Source: Aalborgiella sp043775055
GTDB lineage: Bacteria; Pseudomonadota; Gammaproteobacteria; Burkholderiales; Burkholderiaceae_C
Length of the DNA: 12,792 nt
Assembly (NCBI GenBank): GCA_043775055.1
Contig: JAYVSU010000174.1
Location: forward strand, 1-12,792
Direction of reading: 5' to 3'
The notes under the pieces are model-generated. The model searched no databases, had not been told where the DNA came from, and saw only the letters and a list, made by a program, of their open reading frames with translations. Shown here in pieces: positions 6,720 through 12,792 of the stretch; position 1 is the stretch's first letter, and the number at the start of each line of letters is the position of its first letter. The position numbers and the translations under genes are program-made.

Positions 6720-6742
6720 TTTCATCCTGAGCCTGTCGAAGG
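6720..6742. repeat. 23-bp inverted repeat, left copy, at the edge of the trpD-trpC islet
   Basis: The 23 bases containing TCATCCTGAGCCTGTCGAAG are an exact reverse complement of 8368-8390. This short motif is, from general knowledge, a widely dispersed bacterial repeat whose translations give peptides such as FHPEPVEG or LRQAQDE. It lies 33 bp after the trpD stop and 22 bp before the first islet gene. Confidence 0.8.
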
Positions 6743-6764
6743 GCTTTAACTTAAATTAGCCAAC

Positions 6765-7676
6765 ATGCAAACCAAAACACAAGTTACTACCCTCAAATCG
6801 GTCGTTTTCATAGGAGCGATTGCTTTGTCAAATCTGGCTTTTGCGGCAGATTGCGATACCAACTTCGAAACCAAGGGCAGTCTACTCACGGGGCAAAGTT
6901 ATTCAACGACTGCTGGTTTGTCTGGTGTATCCGAAGGGGTTGCATATCAATCGGTACAGCAAGCGATGGTGGCTGAAGGTTGGAAAATCACAAGCACTGA
7001 GCCTGAAAAGGGCATCATCAGCGCTTTGAACGGAGCAAGTACGCGTCCTGCTCCTTTGACGGTAATTGTTCAAAAAGCACCAATGGGGTCATCTCGCATT
7101 GGCATGTTGTATACCAATCCGGCAGGTGCAATGTCTCCAGAGGCGGCCATCAAGGCTCAATTTTGTAAACTAATTGCGGCGGCTGGTTCTGCGCCCGTTG
7201 TGGGCGCTGCTGCACCAGTTGCACAAGTGGCTCGGACTGTATTTACCGGCAACCCAAATTTGGCTGCTTTGTCAGATGCTCAAGCGGCAAAGTTGGATAC
7301 CGCATTGAATAAGCCGTTACAAGACGCAAAAATGAACGGGATGGTTGCAGAAGCTAAACCCATTATTCGTGATGTTATTGGAAAGCTTGCGTGTTTGAAA
7401 GACTTTGACACTACGACTTTTTCTCGTTACGTTGCCCCTAACAGCAACCAATACCACTATGCACACGGCCCAGCTAGCTCAACGCAATACCACAATAAGT
7501 CAATATGTTTGACCGTTGAAAAATTCCGAGATTGGTCTGCTCTTGCGTTGAACGCATTCAAGTTTGAAGTAGTGTTTCTGGCGGAAGACAGTGGTGAATC
7601 CGTCAACAGAAAATATAAATTGATCAAACAACCTGACGGAGAGTGGTTGTTTAACATGATCAAGGGAGAGTATTGA
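6765..7676 (+). CDS. Secreted protein of unknown function (islet gene 1)
   Basis: A 303-residue product I do not recognise. It has a clear signal peptide: Lys4 and Lys11, then hydrophobic SVVFIGAIALSNLAFA, with predicted cleavage after AFA at residue 27, leaving a mature N-terminus ADCDTNFE. Two segments are visible: about 28-140 (containing GVAYQSVQQAMVAEGWKI and a Cys30/Cys134 pair), and about 190-303 (with a Cys210/Cys248 pair and a C-terminal SVNRKYKLIKQPDGEWLF). They are joined by an Ala/Pro/Val linker at 140-157. The cysteines could form disulphides in the periplasm. Codon use and base composition look more AT-rich than in the flanking trp genes, which hints at acquisition. The stop overlaps the next gene by one base (TGATG), so the two are probably co-translated. 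No strong Shine-Dalgarno precedes the ATG. Confidence 0.75.
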   Translation: MQTKTQVTTLKSVVFIGAIALSNLAFAADCDTNFETKGSLLTGQSYSTTAGLSGVSEGVAYQSVQQAMVAEGWKITSTEPEKGIISALNGASTRPAPLTVIVQKAPMGSSRIGMLYTNPAGAMSPEAAIKAQFCKLIAAAGSAPVVGAAAPVAQVARTVFTGNPNLAALSDAQAAKLDTALNKPLQDAKMNGMVAEAKPIIRDVIGKLACLKDFDTTTFSRYVAPNSNQYHYAHGPASSTQYHNKSICLTVEKFRDWSALALNAFKFEVVFLAEDSGESVNRKYKLIKQPDGEWLFNMIKGEY

Positions 7677-8290
7677 TGTTTGCTGTGCCGAAAAGCTTAA
7701 AGAGAATCGCTAATTTGGCTTTTGTAGTCGCAGCCCCATTGTCACTAGCTGCTTGTCTAGTCCCCGAAAAATTCACCGCTTCTTACAGCTTTAAGCCGAC
7801 GGGTGACTTCACATACCACTACGACGGCACGGCAAAAGATGTTATGACACTCTCGATGCAGGCAGACGCTAAGCAAAAAAATCGACCTGCACCTGAGAAA
7901 GAAATTCAGGGACTACGTGTTGAGATGCAAAAATTGAGTAAAGAACCAAGTGTCACAAGCTTTAAAGATTTGGGAAATGCGACATATCAGCTAGTCTACG
8001 AAAAAGACTTCAAAATTGGGCAGAGGCAAGATGTTCTACCGATAGCGCAAATCTCAAAAGATAAAGCCGGTGTTTACACGGTCAGCGCCACACCTTTCAA
8101 ACCCAAAGACGCCGAACAATTCAAAATGTTAGGCGTCAAATTAGATGGCACAGTTGAAGTGCGTCTGCCGTCAAACGCCAAAGTTATCTCAAATGATGCA
8201 ACTGATACACCGGGATTTTTTAGTAAAGCCTATGGGTGGAAAATGAATTTTGAACGGCAAAAAATGGAAATCAAATTTACACTGTCGTAA
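7676..8290 (+). CDS. Putative lipoprotein of unknown function (islet gene 2)
   Basis: A 204-residue product starting at the ATG that shares its A with the upstream TGA, with AAGGGAG at 7662-7668. The in-frame TTG at 7673 is an unlikely alternative. The N-terminus KSLKRIANLAFVVAAPLSLAAC is a lipoprotein signal with a lipobox ending LAAC at Cys27. The residues after Cys27 are LVPEKF, with no Asp at +2, so outer-membrane sorting is possible. The mature part is rich in predicted beta strands (FTASYSFKPTGDFTYHYDG, ATYQLVYEKDF, GTVEVRLPSNAKVI) and in Lys. It has no family motif I recognise. Coupling with the upstream secreted protein suggests a periplasmic or envelope pair that works together; this is inference. 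Composition is AT-rich compared with trpD and trpC. Confidence 0.72.
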   Translation: MFAVPKSLKRIANLAFVVAAPLSLAACLVPEKFTASYSFKPTGDFTYHYDGTAKDVMTLSMQADAKQKNRPAPEKEIQGLRVEMQKLSKEPSVTSFKDLGNATYQLVYEKDFKIGQRQDVLPIAQISKDKAGVYTVSATPFKPKDAEQFKMLGVKLDGTVEVRLPSNAKVISNDATDTPGFFSKAYGWKMNFERQKMEIKFTLS

Positions 8291-8557
8291 GTATGCGATG
8301 GTTTATCCAATACTTGCATACTGAATATGTCAAAGCATTCGCCAACTCCCTTGATTCATCTCGATGTCCTTCGACAGGCTCAGGATGAAACGTCTGTGAG
8401 TTTCGGATTGTTAGAGGATGCTGAAGACATATCTGCACACCGCCTCCGTGCAGCAGAGCAAAACCTAGCTTTTGCCGATGTTGTATTGGCTTTGCAGCAG
8501 TGCGAGAAGCTGTGACTCTGTCAAAATAGGGCATTACGCAGATTGAAAAATACCCCT
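8291..8557. other. Intergenic tail of the islet upstream of trpC
   Basis: It contains AGTATGC (8290-8296) and its complement GCATACT (8316-8322), which can form a hairpin just after the lipoprotein stop. No T run follows, so termination is uncertain. It also holds the right 23-bp inverted repeat (8368-8390). A 62-codon plus-strand frame (8327-8515) crosses that repeat. Its C-terminal half (RLRAAEQNLAFADVVLALQQ) is not explained by it, but there is no ribosome site or family match, so I do not call a gene. No convincing trpC promoter is seen. Confidence 0.4.
8368..8390. repeat. 23-bp inverted repeat, right copy
   Basis: Contains CTTCGACAGGCTCAGGATGA and is the exact reverse complement of 6720-6742. 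The two copies enclose 6743-8367, including both islet genes. The same pattern appears as a dispersed repeat in many unrelated bacterial genomes (general knowledge), so it need not be a mobility signal. Confidence 0.8.
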
Positions 8558-9349
8558 ATGACAGACATCCTCACCCAAATCACCGCCGTCAAACGCGAAG
8601 AAGTCGCTGCCGCTAAAAAGCGCAAATCGTTGGCCGCCATGCGGTTTGACGCTGAATCCCGTGTGCTGACGCGCGACTTTGTGGGTGCTATGCGCGCCAA
8701 AATTGCTGCTGGCCAGTCCGCCGTGATTGCTGAAATCAAAAAAGCCAGCCCGTCCAAAGGCGTGTTGCGCAGCGACTTTATTCCGGCAGACATTGCCCAA
8801 AGCTACACCGAGTTTGGCGCGGCTTGCCTGTCTGTCTTGACCGACAAACAGTTTTTTCAAGGCGAAAGCGACTACCTGCGCCAAGCCCGCGCGTCTTGCC
8901 CGCTGCCGGTGCTGCGCAAAGACTTTATGGTGGATGCCTACCAAATCTACGAGTCCCGCGTCATGGGGGCTGATGCGATTTTGCTGATTGCCGCCAGTCT
9001 GAGTGATGCTCAAATGGTCGAATTCGAGCAAATCGCCCGCAGTTTGGACATGGCCGTACTGGTAGAAGTGCACGACAGCGCCGAGCTGCAACGCGCCCTG
9101 AAGCTGAAAACCCCGCTGGTTGGCATCAACAACCGCAACCTCAAAACCTTTGAAGTCACCTTAGACACCACCATTGGCATGCTGACCGATGTGCCCAAAG
9201 ACCGCCTCTTGGTCACCGAATCCGGCATCGCCACCCCCGCAGACGTGGCCCGCATGCGCGCAGCCGGCATTCACGCCTTCTTGGTCGGCGAAGCCTTCAT
9301 GCGTGCCGCCGACCCAGGCGAAGCGTTGGCGAAGCTGTTTGCGGTTTGA
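8558..9349 (+). CDS. trpC: Indole-3-glycerol-phosphate synthase
   Basis: Closes the indole ring of 1-(o-carboxyphenylamino)-1-deoxyribulose 5-phosphate with loss of CO2 and water; cytoplasmic (beta/alpha)8 barrel. The ATG at 8558 gives MTDILTQITAVKREEVAAAK, the expected N-terminus. An in-frame TTG at 8543 would add five residues. The 263-residue product is normal for a monofunctional TrpC without a TrpF fusion. The visible blocks include VIAEIKKASPSKG (56-68, with the catalytic Glu-Lys region), LRKDFM (119-124), DAILLIAA, LVEVH, GINNRNL (189-195), TESGI (220-224) and LVGEAFMRA at the phosphate-binding end. No good Shine-Dalgarno is visible. It is separated from trpD by the two-gene islet, and copy C of the 64-nt repeat begins 3 bp after its stop. 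Confidence 0.96.
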   Translation: MTDILTQITAVKREEVAAAKKRKSLAAMRFDAESRVLTRDFVGAMRAKIAAGQSAVIAEIKKASPSKGVLRSDFIPADIAQSYTEFGAACLSVLTDKQFFQGESDYLRQARASCPLPVLRKDFMVDAYQIYESRVMGADAILLIAASLSDAQMVEFEQIARSLDMAVLVEVHDSAELQRALKLKTPLVGINNRNLKTFEVTLDTTIGMLTDVPKDRLLVTESGIATPADVARMRAAGIHAFLVGEAFMRAADPGEALAKLFAV

Positions 9350-9352
9350 GTT

Positions 9353-9416
9353 GCTATTATTAATATAGCTGAATAATTAGAAAATACGCCGGCTGCAGCC
9401 AAATTTTAGCTCTAAA
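9353..9416 (+). repeat. Dispersed 64-nt repeat, copy C, intergenic after trpC
   Basis: GCTATTATTAATATAGC (9353-9369) gives a GCTAT/ATAGC hairpin. Then come 17 nt, CGCCGGCTGCAGCC from 9387 (GGCTGCAGCC is a perfect palindrome) and AAATTTTAGCTCTAAA to 9416. It starts 3 bp after the trpC stop, so its hairpins could affect the 3' end of the trp transcript, although no U-tract terminator is present. The rest of the gap up to 9511 shows nothing I can identify. Confidence 0.85.
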
Positions 9417-9511
9417 TGGCGTAAATGTGACTTTCAAGCGGTTTTGACTAGCTCGCCGTCTTAGGCCTTCACCTCTAGCTCGGTCGCAGGGCTTGAGGCA
9501 CAATCTTTGGC

Positions 9512-11281
9512 ATGACCGCTAGCCAAATCATCGTCCTTGCGACACCTGTTTTTATTCTGCTTATCGCATTGGAGTTTGCGTGGGCACGCCATAAAAAGCG
9601 GGAAGTTTATGGACTGAGTGACGCTATCAACAGCATTGGCTTGGGGGTGTTGAGCCAAATCAGCGCGGTGTTTACGCGGCTGCTGCGGGTGGGGATTTAT
9701 ACAGTTTTTTATAGCATGGTGACGTGGTTTCCGCCCGAGCAGGCGCAGGTGTTTTGGAGCACGTGGTACGGCTGGCTGCTGGCGCTGGTTTTTTACGATT
9801 TTTGCTATTACTGGCTGCACCGCATGGGGCACGAGAGCGCGGTGCTGTGGGCGGCGCATGTGGTGCACCACCAAAGCCAACGTTACAACTTATCGACGGC
9901 GCTGCGGCAAACCAGCAGTGGTGCGCTATTAGGCTGGGTTTTTTACATTCCTATGGCCTTGGCAGGTGTGCCACCGCTGGTGTTTGGCATCGTGGCTTTG
10001 GTTGATTTGCTGTACCAGTTTTGGGTGCACACCGAGCTGGTCGGCAAGTTGGGCTGGTTTGACCGGGTGTTTTGCTCGCCCTCCAACCACCGCGTGCACC
10101 ATGCCGTGAACGATGCGTACGTCGACAAAAACTACGGCGGTATTTGGGTGGTGTGGGACCGGCTGTTTGGCACGTTCAAGATGGAAAACGATGCCGAACC
10201 CTGTGTTTACGGCACCCGCAGCCCCTTAAACAGCTGGGACCCGCTGTGGGCCAATGCCGAGGTTTACAAAGCCTTGCTGCATGACAGCTGGCGCGCCAAC
10301 AATTGGCTCGACAAGCTGCGCGTTTGGCTGAAACCGCCGGGCTGGCGGCCTGCCGATGTGGCTGCCAAGTTCCCCAAACCGAGTTTTGACATAACGACGC
10401 TGCAGACCTACCAACCCAGCTTGTCACGTGGCCGAGCATGGTTTTGCGGCTTGCAGTTTGTATTGCTGTTAAACGGGGTGACGGCATTTTTATGGCTATC
10501 GCACACCTTCACGCTCACGCAGTCAGCCATCTGGTTTGGCGTCTTGACCGCGTTTTTGTGGGCGATTGGCGCAGTGCTGCAGGGGCGGATGTCGGTATTG
10601 ATGGCGCTGATGGTTGAGTCTGCCGCTTTAGCCACCGCCAGCGGGGCGCTGCATTTGACGCAGCTGCACTATATTTTTAAGCCATTAACCTTGCTTATTG
10701 CTATTATTTATGTAGCTAAACAAGTAATAAATACGCCGGCTATAGCCAAAAATGCCCCTAAAAACGAGATTGGAGCCGGTTTTGGCCAAGATGGGTTGCT
10801 GCTGGCTGGTTTGACGGCTTCCTTGGTGGGCGATGTTTTTTTGATGTTTGAGGGGTATTTCATCGCCGGCTTGTTGGCGTTTTTAACGGCGCATCTGTTC
10901 TACATCGCCCGTCTAAAGCGCGGCGTGCCATGGTTTGCCAGCCGTGGGGCGTTGTTGGTTACCTTGGGTTTTGGTACTGGGATGTTTGCGTTTTTGGCGC
11001 AGGGCGGCTTGCCGGCGGGGCTGCGCCTACCCGTGGCGGTGTATGTTTTGGTGATTTCTTTGATGGGGGCGCAAGCCATCGGTCGGGTGTGGGTGTTGCG
11101 CGGCTCGGCGTTTGGCTCAGCAGCAGGGTGGGTAGCCGTCGGCGCGGTGTTTTTCATGGCCAGTGACACCTTGCTCGCTATCAACCGCTTTGTGCAGCCA
11201 CTGCCGTTGGCGTCGCTTTGGGTGCTGGCAACGTACTATGTGGCACAGATGCTGATTGCCGCGCACGTCAACTCAGCATAG
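9512..11281 (+). CDS. Fusion of fatty-acid-hydroxylase/sterol-desaturase domain and YhhN/TMEM86 (lysoplasmalogenase-like) domain
   Basis: A 589-residue membrane protein with two recognisable parts. Residues about 1-285 are a di-iron fatty-acid hydroxylase domain with histidine boxes HRMGH (103-107), HVVHH (116-120) and NHRVHH (192-197), plus WVHTE at 171-175 and the usual YGGIWVVWDRLFGTF ending. This arrangement resembles alkylglycerol monooxygenase (TMEM195) relatives. Residues about 311-356 hold two hydrophobic segments. Residues about 370-589 match the YhhN/TMEM86 family: LHYIFKPLTLL, LTASLVGDVFLMF with Asp441, FLTAHLFYIARL, and FFMASDTLLAINRF with Asp552, the two acidic positions expected of lysoplasmalogenases. 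Both domain types are linked to cleavage of ether lipids (alkyl and vinyl ether), so a two-step ether-lipid enzyme is an attractive inference. Residues 397-417 are encoded by repeat copy D. No strong ribosome site is visible before the ATG. Confidence 0.85.
   Translation: MTASQIIVLATPVFILLIALEFAWARHKKREVYGLSDAINSIGLGVLSQISAVFTRLLRVGIYTVFYSMVTWFPPEQAQVFWSTWYGWLLALVFYDFCYYWLHRMGHESAVLWAAHVVHHQSQRYNLSTALRQTSSGALLGWVFYIPMALAGVPPLVFGIVALVDLLYQFWVHTELVGKLGWFDRVFCSPSNHRVHHAVNDAYVDKNYGGIWVVWDRLFGTFKMENDAEPCVYGTRSPLNSWDPLWANAEVYKALLHDSWRANNWLDKLRVWLKPPGWRPADVAAKFPKPSFDITTLQTYQPSLSRGRAWFCGLQFVLLLNGVTAFLWLSHTFTLTQSAIWFGVLTAFLWAIGAVLQGRMSVLMALMVESAALATASGALHLTQLHYIFKPLTLLIAIIYVAKQVINTPAIAKNAPKNEIGAGFGQDGLLLAGLTASLVGDVFLMFEGYFIAGLLAFLTAHLFYIARLKRGVPWFASRGALLVTLGFGTGMFAFLAQGGLPAGLRLPVAVYVLVISLMGAQAIGRVWVLRGSAFGSAAGWVAVGAVFFMASDTLLAINRFVQPLPLASLWVLATYYVAQMLIAAHVNSA
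10700..10763 (+). repeat. Dispersed 64-nt repeat, copy D, translated inside the hydroxylase-YhhN fusion
   Basis: GCTATTATTTATGTAGC (10700-10716), 17 nt, then CGCCGGCTATAGCC from 10734 (GGCTATAGCC is a perfect palindrome) and AAAAATGCCCCTAAAA to 10763. It encodes AIIYVAKQVINTPAIAKNAP in the same frame as copy B. It falls at the end of a YhhN-domain membrane segment and the following loop. Confidence 0.85.
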
Positions 11282-11316
11282 GCAGAGACTTAATTGCCAA
11301 AGTTTGCCCTCGTTTT

Positions 11317-11380
11317 GCTACTTATTTCATAGCAAAATAATGAATAAATACGCAGTCTACAGTCGAATTTAACCAAAAAA
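11317..11380 (+). repeat. Dispersed 64-nt repeat, copy E, abutting the ung start codon
   Basis: GCTACTTATTTCATAGC (11317-11333), flanked as TGCTA/TAGCA for a 5-bp stem, then 17 nt ending AATAAATA, then CGCAGTCTACAGTC from 11351. The core is diverged from CGCCGG. The predicted 64-nt end falls on the A of the ung ATG (11380), so the whole 5' untranslated region next to ung consists of this element. Confidence 0.7.
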
Positions 11381-12162
11381 TGCAACAAAACGAGCTTTTT
11401 CAATCTTCCAGCCAACTTCAGCGCTTAAAGCAGTGGAATCCCAACAACTGGCCTGTCGCAGCGGGTTGGGATGCTACAGTTGCTGAGTTTTTAACCAGTT
11501 TGACAGGTCAAAAACTGGCGACAGCGTTGCAAGCGCGGCTGGACGCAGGGGCTTGTGTGTTTCCGCCCGCGCCGTTTCGGGCTTTGGAATTGACACCTTT
11601 GAGCCAAGTGCGGGTGGTGATTTTGGGGCAAGACCCGTACCACGGGGCGGGGCAGGCCGAGGGGCTGGCGTTTTCGGTAGCGCCGGGGGTGAAGATTCCG
11701 CCATCTTTACGCAATATTTTCAAAGAAATTACGCGTGAGGGTGGGGATGCATGGTCAAAAACTGCCAAAATTGATGCTGTAAGTGGGTTTAAGGATGGTT
11801 CGCTCGTGCGATGGAGCGAGCAAGGCGTGTTGTTACTCAATACCTGTTTGACGGTGGAGGAGGGGCTGCCGGCCAGCCACGCCAAGTTAGGCTGGGAGGC
11901 GCTGACGGACCAACTCATCAGTTTGGTGACCAAAAGCAACAAAAATGTGGTCTTCATGCTGTGGGGCGCGCATGCGCAGGCCAAGCAGGGCCTCATTGCA
12001 AAGATTGAAGCGGGGGCTGGCGAGCATTTGGTGCTGTGCGCGAATCATCCGTCCCCACTGTCGGCTTTGCGTCCACCGTTGCCGTTTTTAGGTTGCGGTC
12101 ATTTCGCGCAAGCCAACGCTTTTTTGCAGAAGTGCGGACAAGTAGGCATCGCCTGGCAATAA
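11380..12162 (+). CDS. ung: Uracil-DNA glycosylase, family 1
   Basis: Removes uracil from DNA to start base-excision repair. The 260-residue product carries the water-activating motif GQDPYHG (83-89, catalytic Asp85), the PPSLRNIFKEI minor-groove loop (107-117), GVLLLNTCLTVE (149-160), and the HPSPLSA loop with catalytic His223 (223-229). Between KEI and VRW the protein is about ten residues longer than Escherichia coli UDG (segment GGDAWSKTAKIDAVSGFKDG, about 121-140). No frameshift is evident, and all catalytic motifs are intact. The ATG at 11380 has no purine-rich Shine-Dalgarno because repeat copy E fills the upstream region. It lies 98 bp after the fusion gene. Confidence 0.95.
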   Translation: MQQNELFQSSSQLQRLKQWNPNNWPVAAGWDATVAEFLTSLTGQKLATALQARLDAGACVFPPAPFRALELTPLSQVRVVILGQDPYHGAGQAEGLAFSVAPGVKIPPSLRNIFKEITREGGDAWSKTAKIDAVSGFKDGSLVRWSEQGVLLLNTCLTVEEGLPASHAKLGWEALTDQLISLVTKSNKNVVFMLWGAHAQAKQGLIAKIEAGAGEHLVLCANHPSPLSALRPPLPFLGCGHFAQANAFLQKCGQVGIAWQ

Positions 12163-12208
12163 ATAGTCCTCAATCGGTCTGAAATAGTCGCGAAATAGAG
12201 GGCAAGTC

Positions 12209-12240
12209 TTCTCGGGTGTCTTAATTCCGTGGCATAATTC
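12209..12240 (+). promoter_or_regulatory. Probable promoter of the tRNA-tuf operon
   Basis: CATAAT at 12233-12238 is a good -10 candidate, 14 bp before the 5' end of tRNA-Tyr. The -35 region (TCTCGG or TTCTCG near 12209-12215) matches the consensus poorly. Between ung and this point nothing else is evident except a direct GAAATAG repeat (12180-12198). Confidence 0.4.
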
Positions 12241-12252
12241 TAGGTTCGACGC

Positions 12253-12338
12253 GGAGAGATGGCCGAGTGGTTAATGGCAGCAGACTGTAAATCTGCCCTC
12301 TTACGAGTACGCTGGTTCGAATCCAGCTCTCTCCACCA
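12253..12338 (+). tRNA. tRNA-Tyr (anticodon GTA)
   Basis: An 86-nt class II tRNA with acceptor arms GGAGAGA (12253-12259) and TCTCTCC (12328-12334), anticodon GTA at 12287-12289 in the loop of the CAGA/TCTG stem, a long variable arm, a GGTTCGAATCC T-arm and an encoded CCA (12336-12338). First of three tRNAs ahead of tuf, the arrangement typical of proteobacteria. Confidence 0.96.
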
Positions 12339-12403
12339 GTCGTGATAAATAAAGTGCGGTGCCGATTGAGTGGTACAGGTAGCGAATTTCAGGTGATGAA
12401 TAG

Positions 12404-12477
12404 GCGGGATTAGTTTAATGGCAAAACCTCAGTTTTCCAAACTGATGTCATCAGTTCGATTCTGATATCCCGCTCCA
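12404..12477 (+). tRNA. tRNA-Gly (anticodon TCC)
   Basis: A 74-nt tRNA with acceptor arms GCGGGAT (12404-12410) and ATCCCGC (12467-12473), anticodon stem TCAGT/ACTGA enclosing TTTCCAA with TCC at 12436-12438, AGTTCGATTCT T-arm and encoded CCA (12475-12477). It reads GGA/GGG glycine codons. Confidence 0.96.
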
Positions 12478-12531
12478 ATTTGTCGGTGCGGCACAAGAGA
12501 AAAGCAATCCTCTAGACGGGGTTGAGAGTTC

Positions 12532-12606
<75 letters not shown>

Positions 12607-12696
12607 GTTTTAAGTCGCGGGCTTTTTCACTACTTAGTGTGGCTTGCGGTAAATAGTTTTTGATCAGTAGTTTTATTCTTGTTGGAGAATTGAAAA

Positions 12697-12792
12697 ATGG
12701 CAAAAGAAAAATTTGTACGTACCAAGCCCCACGTCAACGTCGGCACCATTGGTCACGTTGACCACGGCAAAACCACCCTGACAGCGGCAATC
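12697..12792 (+). CDS. tuf: Elongation factor Tu, 5' part only
   Basis: GTPase that delivers aminoacyl-tRNA to the ribosome. Only the first 32 codons are in the window. They begin MAKEKFVRTKPHVNVGT and contain the complete P-loop GHVDHGKT (residues 19-26). Start ATG at 12697 with GGAG at 12684-12687, nine bases upstream. The tRNA-Tyr/Gly/Thr genes precede it, so processing of a shared transcript is likely. Confidence 0.97.
   Translation, partial: MAKEKFVRTKPHVNVGTIGHVDHGKTTLTAAI

Noticed and set aside
6743..8367. Islet as an insertion sequence or composite transposon
   Set aside because: No transposase or integrase is encoded and no target-site duplication was evident next to the 23-bp inverted repeats.
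8327..8515. 62-codon frame between the islet and trpC
   Set aside because: Part of it (LRQAQDE) is a translation of the dispersed 23-bp repeat; no ribosome site and no recognised family. It could be a gene remnant, but this cannot be supported.
8534..9091. Open 185-codon frame on the minus strand opposite trpC
   Set aside because: Antisense shadow of trpC with His/Gln-rich composition; no motif or start signal.
2842..11380. CRISPR array interpretation of the repeats
   Set aside because: The copies are kilobases apart, diverged, partly coding, and without regular spacers; no cas genes are present.
11745..11795. Seventh copy of the 64-nt repeat inside ung
   Set aside because: Only loose similarity to the ACAG and A-rich tail; no CGCCGG core and no ATAGC at the required 17-nt spacing in either orientation.
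11508..11996. Open 162-codon frame on the minus strand opposite ung
   Set aside because: Shadow of the ung coding sequence, which has all catalytic motifs intact.

Overview
The window looks like chromosomal DNA of a betaproteobacterium in Burkholderiales, most likely Comamonadaceae or a close relative. The evidence is the trpE-trpG-lysE-trpD-trpC-ung gene order, the tRNA-Tyr/Gly/Thr-tuf block, and protein sequences typical of that group. No taxon can be fixed from sequence reading alone.

Layout. (1) 1-2293, minus strand: a long-chain acyl-CoA ligase (fadD type, 3' end cut by the window edge) downstream of an exported chalcone-isomerase-like protein. (2) 2294-2711: a divergent intergenic region. 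It holds a probable trp leader peptide with two Trp codons whose start codon lies right at the predicted transcription start, an inverted repeat over the promoter, and several RNA hairpins. (3) 2712-9349, plus strand: the tryptophan branch genes trpE, trpG, a LysE/RhtB exporter, trpD and trpC. Between trpD and trpC sits a visibly AT-richer two-gene islet encoding a secreted protein and a lipoprotein. Perfect 23-bp inverted repeats lie at or near its edges. (4) 9512-11281: one polypeptide joining a histidine-box fatty-acid-hydroxylase/sterol-desaturase domain to a YhhN/TMEM86 (lysoplasmalogenase-like) domain. (5) 11380-12162: ung. (6) 12253-12792: tRNA-Tyr(GTA), tRNA-Gly(TCC), tRNA-Thr(GGT) and the start of tuf.

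The trp genes cover the steps from chorismate to indole-3-glycerol phosphate. TrpE and TrpG form anthranilate synthase, TrpD adds phosphoribosyl, and TrpC closes the indole ring (TrpF, TrpA and TrpB are not in the window). The LysE-type exporter inside the cluster may export an amino acid or pathway product. The leader peptide suggests control by ribosome-mediated attenuation, although a textbook terminator was not found.

The most unusual feature is a dispersed repeat of fixed 64-nt geometry: a short GCTA...TAGC hairpin, exactly 17 nt, then a CGCCGGCTACAGCC-type core. Five plus-strand copies are present. Two are intergenic (after trpC and abutting the ung start codon). Three lie in frame inside genes (trpE, lysE and the hydroxylase fusion), where they encode low-complexity peptide inserts in two different reading frames. 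A sixth, inverted and degenerate match lies in the 3' part of trpD. The trpE insert falls just before the LLES tryptophan-feedback motif. This resembles the protein-coding palindromic repeats known from Rickettsia.
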